Source: RYN-428 sp035551995 (GTDB lineage: Bacteria; Planctomycetota; Phycisphaerae; Tepidisphaerales; Tepidisphaeraceae). From it: DNA of 14,602 nucleotides. Within the stretch, counting starts at the first letter, position 1, and the number at the start of each line of letters is the position of its first letter. Below the pieces are notes generated by a model. It was not told the DNA's origin. It made no database searches and saw only the letters and a program-made list of their open reading frames with translations. Shown one piece after another: positions 1 to 6,939 of this stretch. Where the stretch lies: NCBI GenBank assembly GCA_035551995.1, contig DASZME010000093.1, forward strand, positions 1-14,602. The letters run 5' to 3'. The translations under genes and the position numbers were made by a program.

Positions 1-1
1 T

Positions 2-82
2 GCCTGCCAGGAAGATCGCTGGGACCAAATATCGTTGTCGTACGTCGGCGGCAAGAAGGTCTTGAGCCGGCCGAAGGCTTGA
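2..82 (+). CDS. Possible C-terminal tail of an upstream gene (partial)
   Basis: The reading frame starting at base 2 is open from the window edge to a TGA at 80-82 and gives a 26-residue tail containing EDRWDQISLSYVGG. Most of its codons end in G or C, as in the confirmed genes here. The second open frame at the edge, ending at 103-105, gives a less protein-like tail. The fragment is too short to assign a family; a wording like WDQIS can occur in phage-tail or LysM-like proteins, but that is only a resemblance. No terminator is visible between it and the acetyltransferase gene. Confidence 0.35.
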   Translation, partial: ACQEDRWDQISLSYVGGKKVLSRPKA

Positions 83-113
83 ACGCGGCGCGCATTGCTG
101 ATTGAATTATGGC

Positions 114-581
114 ATGGGTCCGCGAATCCGCCGAGCCGCGCTTTGGGAAATTATCGATCTTCGCCACGCCGTCCTCCGGGCTGGCTTGCCGAGAGACGCC
201 GCGATTTTTTCCGGGGATGAGTTGTCCACCAGCCGTCACTACGGCGCCTTTACGATGGACGGCGACCGGGCGATTGCCGTTGGGTGCGCCACGTTTCATC
301 TGAACCAATGGGAGGGTTCACCCGCGTGGCAGCTTCGCGGGATGGCGACGTCGCCGGAGTATCGCGGCAAAGGCGTCGGCCGTGCGATGTTGGGGGTGGC
401 CGACGATGATCTCGTAGCCGATTCGTCGGCCACGCGACAGTTGTGGTGCAATGCGCGGACGCCGGCCGTCGGCTTTTATCGGACGCTGGGGTGGGCAGTG
501 GTTTCCGAGGAATTTGAAATTCCGACGGCGGGGCCGCATGTCCGCATGATTCGAACGATTGGTTCTGCGGCCGCGCGTTGA
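114..581 (+). CDS. GNAT family N-acetyltransferase
   Basis: This 155-residue protein is a GCN5-related N-acetyltransferase, transferring an acetyl group from acetyl-CoA to an unknown amine substrate in the cytoplasm. The acetyl-CoA-binding motif A is clear: a hydrophobic strand ending QLRGMATSPEYRGKGVG, with the R-G-K-G-V-G pyrophosphate loop, followed by a helix. A later strand with NARTPAVGFYRTLGW is the usual motif B (Ala then a F-Y-x-x-L-G-W helix). The N-terminus (IIDLRHAVLRAGLP, then FSGDE) resembles small GNATs whose substrates are undefined. I chose ATG 114. A TTG at 102 in the same frame would add four residues, and neither has a clear ribosome binding site. It appears monocistronic, with an imperfect hairpin directly after the stop. 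The family call is firm; the substrate cannot be predicted. Confidence 0.88.
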   Translation: MGPRIRRAALWEIIDLRHAVLRAGLPRDAAIFSGDELSTSRHYGAFTMDGDRAIAVGCATFHLNQWEGSPAWQLRGMATSPEYRGKGVGRAMLGVADDDLVADSSATRQLWCNARTPAVGFYRTLGWAVVSEEFEIPTAGPHVRMIRTIGSAAAR

Positions 582-621
582 CGCCAGGCAACGCAGGCGC
601 GGCTTTTTGTGTTGCGTGGCG
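582..621 (+). terminator. Imperfect hairpin directly after the GNAT gene
   Basis: Bases 582-592 (CGCCAGGCAAC) pair with 611-621 (GTTGCGTGGCG) in 10 of 11 positions, with one central G/G mismatch and an 18-base loop. The hairpin begins one base after the stop codon, which suits transcription termination. The only T-run (T5) lies inside the loop rather than after the stem, so this is not a textbook intrinsic terminator. Confidence 0.35.
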
Positions 622-752
622 GCATCATCCTGCATAATCGGTCTCGATCGCGCGTCGCGAAAAAAATAATTTAACGCTGGAATCCCCGGGTTTTTCGGCC
701 GATATCGTCCGCCGTCCGCGCGGGCGCCGCTTACGTTTGCTTTGCGCCCGGC

Positions 753-1199
753 GTGAGCATCGCTTCGACGACGAGCCTTCTGGTCGCTTCCCTTGATCTT
801 GTCCTCGTGCAGGACGTGATCGGGGCGATCCGCGCCGCCGACGCCGCTGAGGGCGCCGGCAAAACTTTTCCGTTGAATCCGGCGCCGGCGATCGAATCGC
901 CGCGGCATATTCATCCCGATCCGATCGACGCGCATTCTCGTTCGTTTTTCAACCGCGAACGGGAGTGCGAGGCGCCGGCGGCGGTTTGTTTGCATCCATA
1001 TATCGAGCGCTCCAACGCGCGGCTGGCGTTGATCGAATCGTCCGATAAGCCACGACCGAGCCATCCCAATTCTTCGATACAGCCGCCCTGGGCGATGTTA
1101 CCGTATCAGATCCCCGCCAGGCCCCCGGCGCAAATCAAGATCGTGACCTACCGCACCGATATACTCACGAAGGGAACGCTATTAGACGTGTTCATCTGA
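753..1199 (+). CDS. Doubtful hypothetical ORF, 148 codons
   Basis: The frame opens with GTG and encodes a protein with a hydrophobic start (TTSLLVASLDLVLVQDVI) followed by a Pro-, His- and Arg-containing stretch without recognisable motifs. For it: third-position GC is high and the composition is not the arginine-rich pattern of shadow frames. Against it: no Shine-Dalgarno sequence lies before the GTG, no homologous family comes to mind, and rare codons (ATA, CTA, TTA) cluster at the end. It may be a decayed gene fragment. Confidence 0.2.
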   Translation: MSIASTTSLLVASLDLVLVQDVIGAIRAADAAEGAGKTFPLNPAPAIESPRHIHPDPIDAHSRSFFNRERECEAPAAVCLHPYIERSNARLALIESSDKPRPSHPNSSIQPPWAMLPYQIPARPPAQIKIVTYRTDILTKGTLLDVFI

Positions 1200-1253
1200 C
1201 GCCCGGCGGGAATCGCCCTTAATTCCTGTCGCGGCCAGCGAGAGGAGCGGCCC

Positions 1254-1469
1254 GTGCTGCAGTCAGATCAGGTCGAGGAATTGGTCTGCTTAATCTCGTC
1301 ATTTGACCGTCGAACCGTCACGCGCCACCTGGTCGATTTCCATGCCGGTTTCCCCGTCGATTTCACGCCCGAATTTCTCGAATCGCAGACGGTCGAACGC
1401 CTTCGGCATCTGCTCTTTGCCCTGTGCATGCAATGCCATCATGTGCTCGATCTGCCGGCCGTCGCTTAA
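1254..1469 (+). CDS. Small conserved-looking hypothetical protein (71 aa)
   Basis: A 71-residue soluble, acidic-to-neutral protein starting with GTG at 1254. A strong ribosome binding site, AGAGGAG at 1241-1247, sits six bases upstream and fixes the start. The sequence has amphipathic-helix character (LVCLISSFDRRTVTRHLVDF, then a TPEFLESQTVERLRHLLFALCMQC segment). It carries two cysteines in CMQC plus a following HH, which could in principle bind a metal, though one CxxC is weak evidence. I recall similarly worded short proteins in planctomycetes but can name no characterised family. A weak promoter-like pair (CTGACG 1196-1201, 17 bases, TTAATT 1219-1224) precedes it. The next gene starts 208 bases downstream with its own promoter. 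Confidence 0.65.
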   Translation: MLQSDQVEELVCLISSFDRRTVTRHLVDFHAGFPVDFTPEFLESQTVERLRHLLFALCMQCHHVLDLPAVA

Positions 1470-1624
1470 TGGCGATGCGCCCATTGTCCGCCTGCACGCC
1501 CACGCATGGCCGTAAAAATACCGTGCGCGATCGCGTGCCGGCGCGCGCAGCCGATGTAAATTCGACATGCCGCCACCGGTCCCCGGCGATGCTTTATCGC
1601 CCGCGATTATACGCTGTTTCGCAC

Positions 1625-1653
1625 TTGACACTACTCTCGCACAGGTCTAGGTT
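1625..1653 (+). promoter_or_regulatory. Sigma-70-like promoter of the DUF151/P-II unit
   Basis: A perfect -35 hexamer TTGACA at 1625-1630 is followed, after exactly 17 bases, by TAGGTT at 1648-1653, an acceptable -10 element. Transcription would start near 1660, giving a leader of about 18 bases before ATG 1678. This also argues against the in-frame TTG at 1660 as start. Confidence 0.6.
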
Positions 1654-1677
1654 AAAGCGTTGTCGGAGGCGATCGCA

Positions 1678-2076
1678 ATGTCCGTCCAGATGGAACTGCA
1701 TAAGATCATCATCAGTGAGATGCAGCCAGAGCAGATCATTGTGCTGAAGGAAGTGGACGGCGAGCGAAAATTCCCCATCGTGATCGGCAGCGGCGAAGCT
1801 TGGGCCATCGATCGGCGCCTGAAGGGAAAGCCGCATCCCCGCCCCCTTACGCACGATCTGCTGGCAAGCGTGATCGAAGGGCTCGGCGGGACGATCGATC
1901 GCATCGAAATCAACGATCTGCAAGACCACACCTTCTTTGCCCGAATCCTGATCCGTCAAAACGGGAGCGTCGTCAAAATCGACAGCCGCCCCAGCGACGC
2001 AATCGCGCTGGGCGTGGCGTCGATGGTGCCCATTTTCGTGGCCGAGCACGTGCTGGCGGACGTTTGCCGGGAATGA
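1678..2076 (+). CDS. Bifunctional nuclease (BFN, DUF151) domain protein
   Basis: The 132-residue protein consists of one DUF151/BFN domain, named after a plant protein reported to have both DNase and RNase activity; the bacterial role is poorly known. The family signatures are all present in order: FPIVIGSGEAWAI (residues 32-44), HPRPLTHDLL, a middle strand INDLQDHTFFARI, then IDSRPSDAIALGV and PIFVAEHVL. Length matches stand-alone bacterial members. ATG 1678 is preferred because CGGAGG (1664-1669) lies eight bases upstream. An in-frame TTG at 1660 would swallow that site. The P-II gene begins 27 bases after its stop with no terminator between, so the two are probably co-transcribed from the TTGACA promoter. 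Expected location is the cytoplasm. The link between a DUF151 protein and nitrogen signalling is inferred from adjacency alone. Confidence 0.87.
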   Translation: MSVQMELHKIIISEMQPEQIIVLKEVDGERKFPIVIGSGEAWAIDRRLKGKPHPRPLTHDLLASVIEGLGGTIDRIEINDLQDHTFFARILIRQNGSVVKIDSRPSDAIALGVASMVPIFVAEHVLADVCRE

Positions 2077-2103
2077 CCTTAACTTGTATCGAAGGAGTCG
2101 CAG

Positions 2104-2442
2104 ATGCAGATGATCGAAGCGGTGATTAAGCCGCACAAGCTTGACGCCGTGAAGGGCGCATTGGCCAAAATCGGAATCCTCGGCGTGACCGCCATCGAGT
2201 GCAAAGGATTCGGCCGGCAGATGGGACACACCGAGCGTTATCGCGGCGCCAAAATGGACGTGGGATTTGTTCCGAAGGTATTGCTCAAACTTTGCGTCAA
2301 GCAGGAAGACGCCGACAAGGCGGTGACCGCCATCACCGCGGCGGCGCGGACCGGCGAAGTGGGCGACGGAAAGATTTTCGTCTATCCGGTGGAAAAGGTC
2401 ATCCGCATTCGCACGGGGGAGAGCGACGAACAAGCCCTTTGA
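2104..2442 (+). CDS. P-II nitrogen regulatory protein (GlnB/GlnK family)
   Basis: A full-length 112-residue P-II protein, a trimeric sensor that binds ATP/ADP and 2-oxoglutarate and controls nitrogen-assimilation partners through its T-loop. The core motifs are intact: KGFGRQ-GHTERYRG at the T-loop base (residues 34-48), the B-loop TGEVGDGKIFV (residues 83-93) and the C-loop RIRTGE. The striking difference is the T-loop tip: residues 49-52 are A-K-M-D where E. coli GlnB has A-E-Y-M. So the Tyr51 that is uridylylated in proteobacteria (adenylylated in actinobacteria) is Met, and the cyanobacterial phospho-Ser49 is Ala. Tyr46 is present. AAGGAG at 2092-2097 precedes ATG 2104. It follows the DUF151 gene by 27 bases, and no amtB or glnA is visible nearby, so GlnB versus GlnK cannot be decided. 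Confidence 0.96.
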   Translation: MQMIEAVIKPHKLDAVKGALAKIGILGVTAIECKGFGRQMGHTERYRGAKMDVGFVPKVLLKLCVKQEDADKAVTAITAAARTGEVGDGKIFVYPVEKVIRIRTGESDEQAL

Positions 2443-2619
2443 TCACCCGCACGCCGACATCGGATCCGGGGGCATGCAGTACCTTAAACACGGGCGCTTC
2501 GCTTGTGATCGCCCTCGCGATCCGTTCCGTAATTCCCGGCGCAAATCCCTTTTTTCCCGGCCGATGGTAATAACCCGCCGAATCCGGCGTTATGTGTGGA
2601 CAGAAGGGATTACCACGCG

Positions 2620-5154
2620 ATGCCGCGACTCCACAATCCAACGACGACACTGGCGCTGGCGGTTTTTTATGCGTTGATGGTCGGCGCCGCCGTGCGGGCG
2701 GCCGCGCCAAACCTCCCGGCCGACGCGGGAGGCGTTGATTTTTTTGAAAAGCACGTTCGGCCGGTGCTGGTTCAGCAGTGCTACAAATGTCACGCGGCCA
2801 CGTCCGAAAAACTCAAGGCAAACCTGTCTCTCGATTCACGCCAGGGCCTGCTGCAAGGGGGCGATACGGGGCCGGCGGTCGTTCCGGGTCATCCTGAAAA
2901 AAGCCTGCTGATCGAAGCAGTTAAATATACCAATGACGACATGCAGATGCCGCCGAAAAATCGCCTGCCGGCAAGCGCGGTGGCGGACCTGGTGAAGTGG
3001 GTGCAGATGGGGGCGCCGTGGCCGCAAGAGGCGGTGGCGGTCAACGCCAAGCCGGCCGGTCCGGCCGGGGCGACCGCGAACTACGATCGACTTCGTCATG
3101 AGCATTGGGCGTGGCAGCCGTTGCACGATTCGCCAACGCCGGGCGTGAAGGATGCGGCGTGGCCGCGGAATGACATCGATCGTTATGTGCTGGCCAAGCT
3201 GGAAGCGAAGGATCTGACGCCGGTCGCGGACGCCGACAAGCGCACTCTCATCCGCCGGGTCACGCTCGATCTCACCGGCCTGCCGCCGACGCCGGAGGAC
3301 GTGGAATCGTTTGCCGTCGATTCGTCGCCCGACGCATACGCCAGGCGGGTCGATCGACTGATCGCTTCGCATGCGTTTGGGGAGCGGTGGGCGCGGCACT
3401 GGCTGGACGTGGCGCGGTATGCCGAGTCAACCGGATCATCGCGAAACGTGCCGTACAACAACGCCTGGCGGTATCGCGATTACGTGATCGACGCTTTCAA
3501 TCAGGACAAGCCATACGACCGGTTCATCAGCGAGCAGATCGCCGGCGACCTGATGCCGGCCCGCACGCCGGCCGAGCATAACGAACATCTCATCGCCACC
3601 GGATTTCTGGCCATCGGCGTCAAAGACCTCAACGAGAAAGATCGCGTCAAATACCTGATGGACAACGTCGACGAACAAATCGACGTCACGACGCGCTCGA
3701 TCATGGCGTTGACCGTCGCATGCGCCCGTTGCCATGATCATAAATTCGACCCGATCCCGACGACGGATTACTACGCCCTTGCCGGCATTTTCCGCAGCAC
3801 GGAACTATTGGCCGGCGTTTCAAAACGAGACAAGGGCGCCAAGAAAAAGGGGTACGATGCGCCGAGCATGTTGATTCAGCTCGACCCGGCAGGACAAACC
3901 GCGCCCGCGCACGCCGTCGCGACGGCCGATACTTCAGGGCGGATCAAGGCTTTTGAGGCGCGTGCCCAAACGGTCAGGGCCGAGCTTCAATCGCTTCGGA
4001 AAAACGGAAAGAACGCCGACGCCGGTTCCCGAAAAACCAAAAGGTCGGAATTACAACTCATCGAATCTCAAATCGCATCGTTGCGAAACGCTACGGCCGA
4101 TGTTTCGGCCTCCGCGGGTTCGGCGGCGATGGGCGTTCGCGACGCGGATCGCGTCGGCGATTGCGCCGTCTGCCTGCACGGCGAGCCGCACGATCTGGGG
4201 CCGCAGGCGCCGCGCGGATTCGTCGGCGTGGTTCCCGTTCGCGCGGTTTCCACGATCGATCCAACCCACAGCGGACGGCTCGAACTCGCCCAATGGCTTA
4301 CCGGCGACGATAATCCGCTGACGCCGCGCGTGATGGTCAACCGGATCTGGGCGAATCTGTTCGGCGAAGGGATTGTCCGAACCGTCGATAACTTCGGATC
4401 GACCGGCGAAGCGCCCGCCAATTCCGAATTGCTCGATCATCTGGCGACGGAGTTCGTGCGTGACGGCTGGTCCGTCAAGCGGATCGTCCGCGAGATCGTC
4501 ATGAGCCGAGCGTATCAGCTTTCAAGCGCGAAGAATCCGAGCGACTTCAATGCCGACCCGGGCGATCGCCTTGTTTGGCGCATGGCCAGCCGGCGGCTCG
4601 ACGCCGAGGAGATCCGGGACGCGATGTTGTTCGTCGGAGGCAATCTCGACGCGGCCCCTGCGATCGGTTCCCCGGCGGCCGGTTTGCCCGTCGTGGAAAT
4701 CCGTAACGCCGGCGCCTCGCAAACGCTTGACGCGGGAAATAAGCGCAGCGTCTACCTGCCGATTCTGCGCGACCTGGTGCCGCCGGCGCTGGACCTGTTT
4801 GATTTCGCCGAGCCGACGATGGTGATCGGCAGCCGGGATTCGACGACGGTGGCCACGCAGGCTTTATTTCTGATGAATGATCCGTTCGTGATCGAGCAGG
4901 CGAGTCATCTGGCGGAGCGCGTGCGGAGCGCGACGGGAATGGACGACGCCGGGCGGGTTGATTTTGCTTATCGCCTGGCGCTATCGCGATCCGCCACGGC
5001 GTCCGAGAAAGCCCGGACGCTTAAATACATTTTCGATTTCGAGCATCAGGCGCTAAGCGTTACCAAGGATTCGCTAAAGGGATCGCGATCGGACGCCTGG
5101 GCAAGTTTCTGTCAGGCGCTTCTCGCCGGCGCCGAGTTTCGGTATGTGAACTGA
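2620..5154 (+). CDS. PSCyt1-DUF1549-DUF1553 (planctomycete cytochrome-like) secreted protein
   Basis: An 844-residue exported protein with the planctomycete domain series. A signal peptide lies at about residues 1-30 (ALAVFYALMVGAAVRAAA). A PSCyt1 cytochrome-c-like domain follows with haem-type CYKCH (54-58) and a later MQMPP that could supply the Met ligand. DUF1549 (about 180-395, WPRNDIDRYVLAKL to ALAGIFRST) contains a second CxxCH, CARCH (368-372), followed by DHKFDPIP. A short charged, possibly coiled stretch lies near 440-490, and DUF1553 covers about 545-840 (GRLELAQWL, NPLTPRVMVNRIW, FGSTGEAP, SRRLDAEEIRDAML, FLMNDPFV). Reaction and partner are unknown; haem binding and a role in extracellular polymer degradation are inferences from family context. 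ATG 2620 is preferred over an in-frame GTG at 2596 because it opens directly on the signal peptide and GAAGGGA lies upstream. It is shorter than many relatives, lacking a large inserted domain between DUF1549 and DUF1553. Confidence 0.93.
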   Translation: MPRLHNPTTTLALAVFYALMVGAAVRAAAPNLPADAGGVDFFEKHVRPVLVQQCYKCHAATSEKLKANLSLDSRQGLLQGGDTGPAVVPGHPEKSLLIEAVKYTNDDMQMPPKNRLPASAVADLVKWVQMGAPWPQEAVAVNAKPAGPAGATANYDRLRHEHWAWQPLHDSPTPGVKDAAWPRNDIDRYVLAKLEAKDLTPVADADKRTLIRRVTLDLTGLPPTPEDVESFAVDSSPDAYARRVDRLIASHAFGERWARHWLDVARYAESTGSSRNVPYNNAWRYRDYVIDAFNQDKPYDRFISEQIAGDLMPARTPAEHNEHLIATGFLAIGVKDLNEKDRVKYLMDNVDEQIDVTTRSIMALTVACARCHDHKFDPIPTTDYYALAGIFRSTELLAGVSKRDKGAKKKGYDAPSMLIQLDPAGQTAPAHAVATADTSGRIKAFEARAQTVRAELQSLRKNGKNADAGSRKTKRSELQLIESQIASLRNATADVSASAGSAAMGVRDADRVGDCAVCLHGEPHDLGPQAPRGFVGVVPVRAVSTIDPTHSGRLELAQWLTGDDNPLTPRVMVNRIWANLFGEGIVRTVDNFGSTGEAPANSELLDHLATEFVRDGWSVKRIVREIVMSRAYQLSSAKNPSDFNADPGDRLVWRMASRRLDAEEIRDAMLFVGGNLDAAPAIGSPAAGLPVVEIRNAGASQTLDAGNKRSVYLPILRDLVPPALDLFDFAEPTMVIGSRDSTTVATQALFLMNDPFVIEQASHLAERVRSATGMDDAGRVDFAYRLALSRSATASEKARTLKYIFDFEHQALSVTKDSLKGSRSDAWASFCQALLAGAEFRYVN

Positions 5155-5296
5155 TAAGCGGGCGAGCCGTTCAGTGGATCAAAAAAACAGACGGGCATTG
5201 CACGCTTATTCGGTTCCTTCAAGCCCGATGGATTTGCACCGGTCGGTCGCAATCGATATTGAGCGGATTCGTTAAGAGGAAGCGAAAGGATTATTT

Positions 5297-6682
5297 ATGA
5301 CGCAGATCGATCGAACATCCCGTTTACCGTTCCTTCCGCTCACCCGGCGTCAGGCGCTGATGTCCGCCGGCGCGGGTTTTGGTTATTTGGCGTTCCGCGG
5401 GCTTGCCGCTCAGGCGGCGGCGCTTGAATCGGGAACGGCGCCGAAGTTCGATAATCCATTGGCCGCCAAAAAGCCGCCGTTTCCCGCCAAGGCCAAGCGG
5501 GTGATTTTTCTATTCATGCAGGGCGGCCCGTCGCATGTCGATACCTTTGATTACAAGCCGAAGCTCCAGCAGGCCGCCGGTCAGGCCGGTGAAAAAGGGC
5601 GCCTTCTTCCCTCGTCGTTCAATTTTCAGCGGTATGGCCATAACGGCTTATACGTTTCCGACCTCTACCCAAACGTCGCCCGGCACGCCGACGAATTGTG
5701 CATGATCAACAGCATGCACACCGACAACCCCGCTCATCCGCAAGCCACCATTCAGCTCCACACCGGCAGCGCCCAATTCGTTCGCCCGTCCGTGGGCGCT
5801 TGGGTGCTTTATGGACTTGGCACGACCAATCAAAATCTCCCTGGCTACATCACCATCAACCCGCCTGCCGGTCTCGGCGGCGCACAAAACTACGGCAGCG
5901 CCTTCCTCCCGGCCACCTATCAAGGCACCCGCCTGGAAGGCAACGGCGCCATGTCGGACATCAATCCGATCATGCCGGCCAAGTTGCAACGCCGGCAACT
6001 CGATCTGCTGCAGGCGATGAACCGCGACGCCGAGAACGCCAGCGGTTCGCCCGATCAGATCGAAGGCGTCATTCAGTCTTATGAGCTTGGCTTCCGCATG
6101 CAAAGCGCGGTTCCGGAACTGCTCGACATCAGCAAGGAAACCGCGGCCACCAAGGCGCTCTATGGCATCGGCGATGGCAAGTCCGACACCTTTGGCCGCC
6201 AGTGCCTGATGGCTCGGCGGTTTGCCCAGGCCGGCGTTCGTTTTATCGAAGTGTGCTACACGGGCTGGGACACGCACAACAACCTGCACCAGAGAATGAC
6301 CGCCAACGCCGCCGGCACCGACAAGCCGATCGCCGGCTTGCTGGCCGACCTGAAATCCCACGGGCTGTTGAACGACACGCTGGTGATCTGGGGCGGCGAA
6401 TTCGGCCGCACGCCAACGTCGCAAGGCGCCGACGGCCGCAACCACAACAACCGCGGCTACAGCATGTGGATGGCCGGCGGAGGCGCCAAACCTTGCATTC
6501 ATGGCAAAACCGACGACTTCGGCGCGGCGGCGGTCGAAAGTCCGGTCCACGTTCACGATCTACACGCGACCACATTGGCGCTGCTCGGGCTCGATCCCGA
6601 AAATCTCACCTACAAATACGCGGGACGCGATTTCCGGCTGATCGACGTGAAGGGGCATGTGGTGAAGGAGATAATCGCTTAG
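5297..6682 (+). CDS. DUF1501 family protein, Tat-exported
   Basis: A 461-residue member of DUF1501, distantly related to the alkaline-phosphatase/sulfatase superfamily and habitually encoded beside PSCyt1/DUF1549/DUF1553 proteins in planctomycetes. The N-terminus has a twin-arginine-like signal: TRRQALMSAGAGFGYLAF with R17-R18, then a hydrophobic stretch and AAQA. Motifs typical of the family are visible: FLFMQGGPSHVDTFD (71-85), MHTDNPAHPQATIQLHTG, PSVGAWVLYGLG, the IWGGEFGRTP strand-loop (around 364-373) and GRNHNNRGYSMWMAGGG. GAAAGGA just upstream of ATG 5297 serves as ribosome binding site. It lies 142 bases after its partner gene with no strong terminator between, so a shared operon is likely. 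Catalytic activity has not been shown for this family as far as I know, and the substrate is unknown. Confidence 0.93.
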   Translation: MTQIDRTSRLPFLPLTRRQALMSAGAGFGYLAFRGLAAQAAALESGTAPKFDNPLAAKKPPFPAKAKRVIFLFMQGGPSHVDTFDYKPKLQQAAGQAGEKGRLLPSSFNFQRYGHNGLYVSDLYPNVARHADELCMINSMHTDNPAHPQATIQLHTGSAQFVRPSVGAWVLYGLGTTNQNLPGYITINPPAGLGGAQNYGSAFLPATYQGTRLEGNGAMSDINPIMPAKLQRRQLDLLQAMNRDAENASGSPDQIEGVIQSYELGFRMQSAVPELLDISKETAATKALYGIGDGKSDTFGRQCLMARRFAQAGVRFIEVCYTGWDTHNNLHQRMTANAAGTDKPIAGLLADLKSHGLLNDTLVIWGGEFGRTPTSQGADGRNHNNRGYSMWMAGGGAKPCIHGKTDDFGAAAVESPVHVHDLHATTLALLGLDPENLTYKYAGRDFRLIDVKGHVVKEIIA

Positions 6683-6722
6683 TACACTGCCGCGTCGAAA
6701 GGGGGATTGAATCATTTTGCAT

Positions 6723-6739
6723 AAACCCCGGATGGGTTT
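6723..6739 (+). terminator. Short hairpin downstream of the DUF1501 gene
   Basis: AAACCC (6723-6728) and GGGTTT (6734-6739) form a perfect 6-bp stem with a 5-base loop, about 40 bases after the DUF1501 stop. The stem itself ends in three T's but is followed by GAGCG, so it is a weak terminator candidate. Confidence 0.35.
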
Positions 6740-6831
6740 GAGCGATTAGCCGGTGGCTGAGCGCAGCGACGCCACCGGTATCGTAGGTAGCGGAGACCTG
6801 CCGACCCTGGAGCGGTCGCAGCAGGCGCGCG

Positions 6832-6866
6832 ATCACGGCGGTTGTCCAATACGACGATCGCCGCGA
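6832..6866 (+). repeat. Direct repeat copy 1 (partner at 6905-6939)
   Basis: The first 20 bases, ATCACGGCGGTTGTCCAATA, are identical to 6905-6924, and the next 15 bases match in 11 positions. The copies start 73 bases apart, inside the hairpin tract. Confidence 0.75.
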
Positions 6867-6904
6867 TGGTCCGCGGCCTTTGGAATCACGTCGCCCTACG
6901 GCGC

Positions 6905-6939
6905 ATCACGGCGGTTGTCCAATAAGGCAATCGCTGCGA
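6905..6939 (+). repeat. Direct repeat copy 2 (partner at 6832-6866)
   Basis: This is the second copy of the 20-base identical repeat. Its tail (AATCGCTGCGA) runs into the CGACCCT/AGGGTCG hairpin, whereas the tail of copy 1 (GATCGCCGCGA) does not lead into a matching hairpin, so copy 1 looks like a partial unit. Confidence 0.75.

Larger units (their letters stand above)
582..1240. other. Long stretch without a convincing gene
   Basis: After the GNAT stop hairpin there is an A-rich patch (around 660-674), then GC-rich sequence with several GGCGCCGG palindromic motifs (near 854, 882 and 972). The longest plus frame, 753-1199, begins with GTG, has no ribosome binding site and matches no family I recognise, but its codons mostly end in G or C (about 75 percent by my count over the first 60). 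The longest minus frame (318-1064) is arginine-rich and overlaps the GNAT gene, so it is probably a shadow. This could be a decayed gene or a long regulatory gap. Confidence 0.5.

Noticed and set aside
318..1064. Minus-strand open frame of 248 codons overlapping the GNAT gene
   Set aside because: It is extremely rich in Arg and basic runs, lacks motifs, and its third codon positions fall on the first codon positions of the coding-like plus frame; it overlaps a confident gene.
1594..2433. Minus-strand open frame spanning the DUF151 and P-II genes
   Set aside because: Shadow of two confidently identified genes; no motifs.
4162..4182. CAVCLH in the PSCyt1/DUF1549/DUF1553 protein as a third haem motif
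   Set aside because: The spacing is C-x-x-C-L-H rather than CxxCH, and this is the region just before the PRGF segment of the family, not a cytochrome site.
5648..6556. Minus-strand open frame antisense to the DUF1501 gene
   Set aside because: The DUF1501 motifs on the plus strand are unmistakable; the antisense frame has none.
6832..6939. Two direct repeats as a possible CRISPR array
   Set aside because: There are only two copies, 73 bases apart, no further regular spacing, and the surroundings are mixed hairpins; no cas gene is visible.
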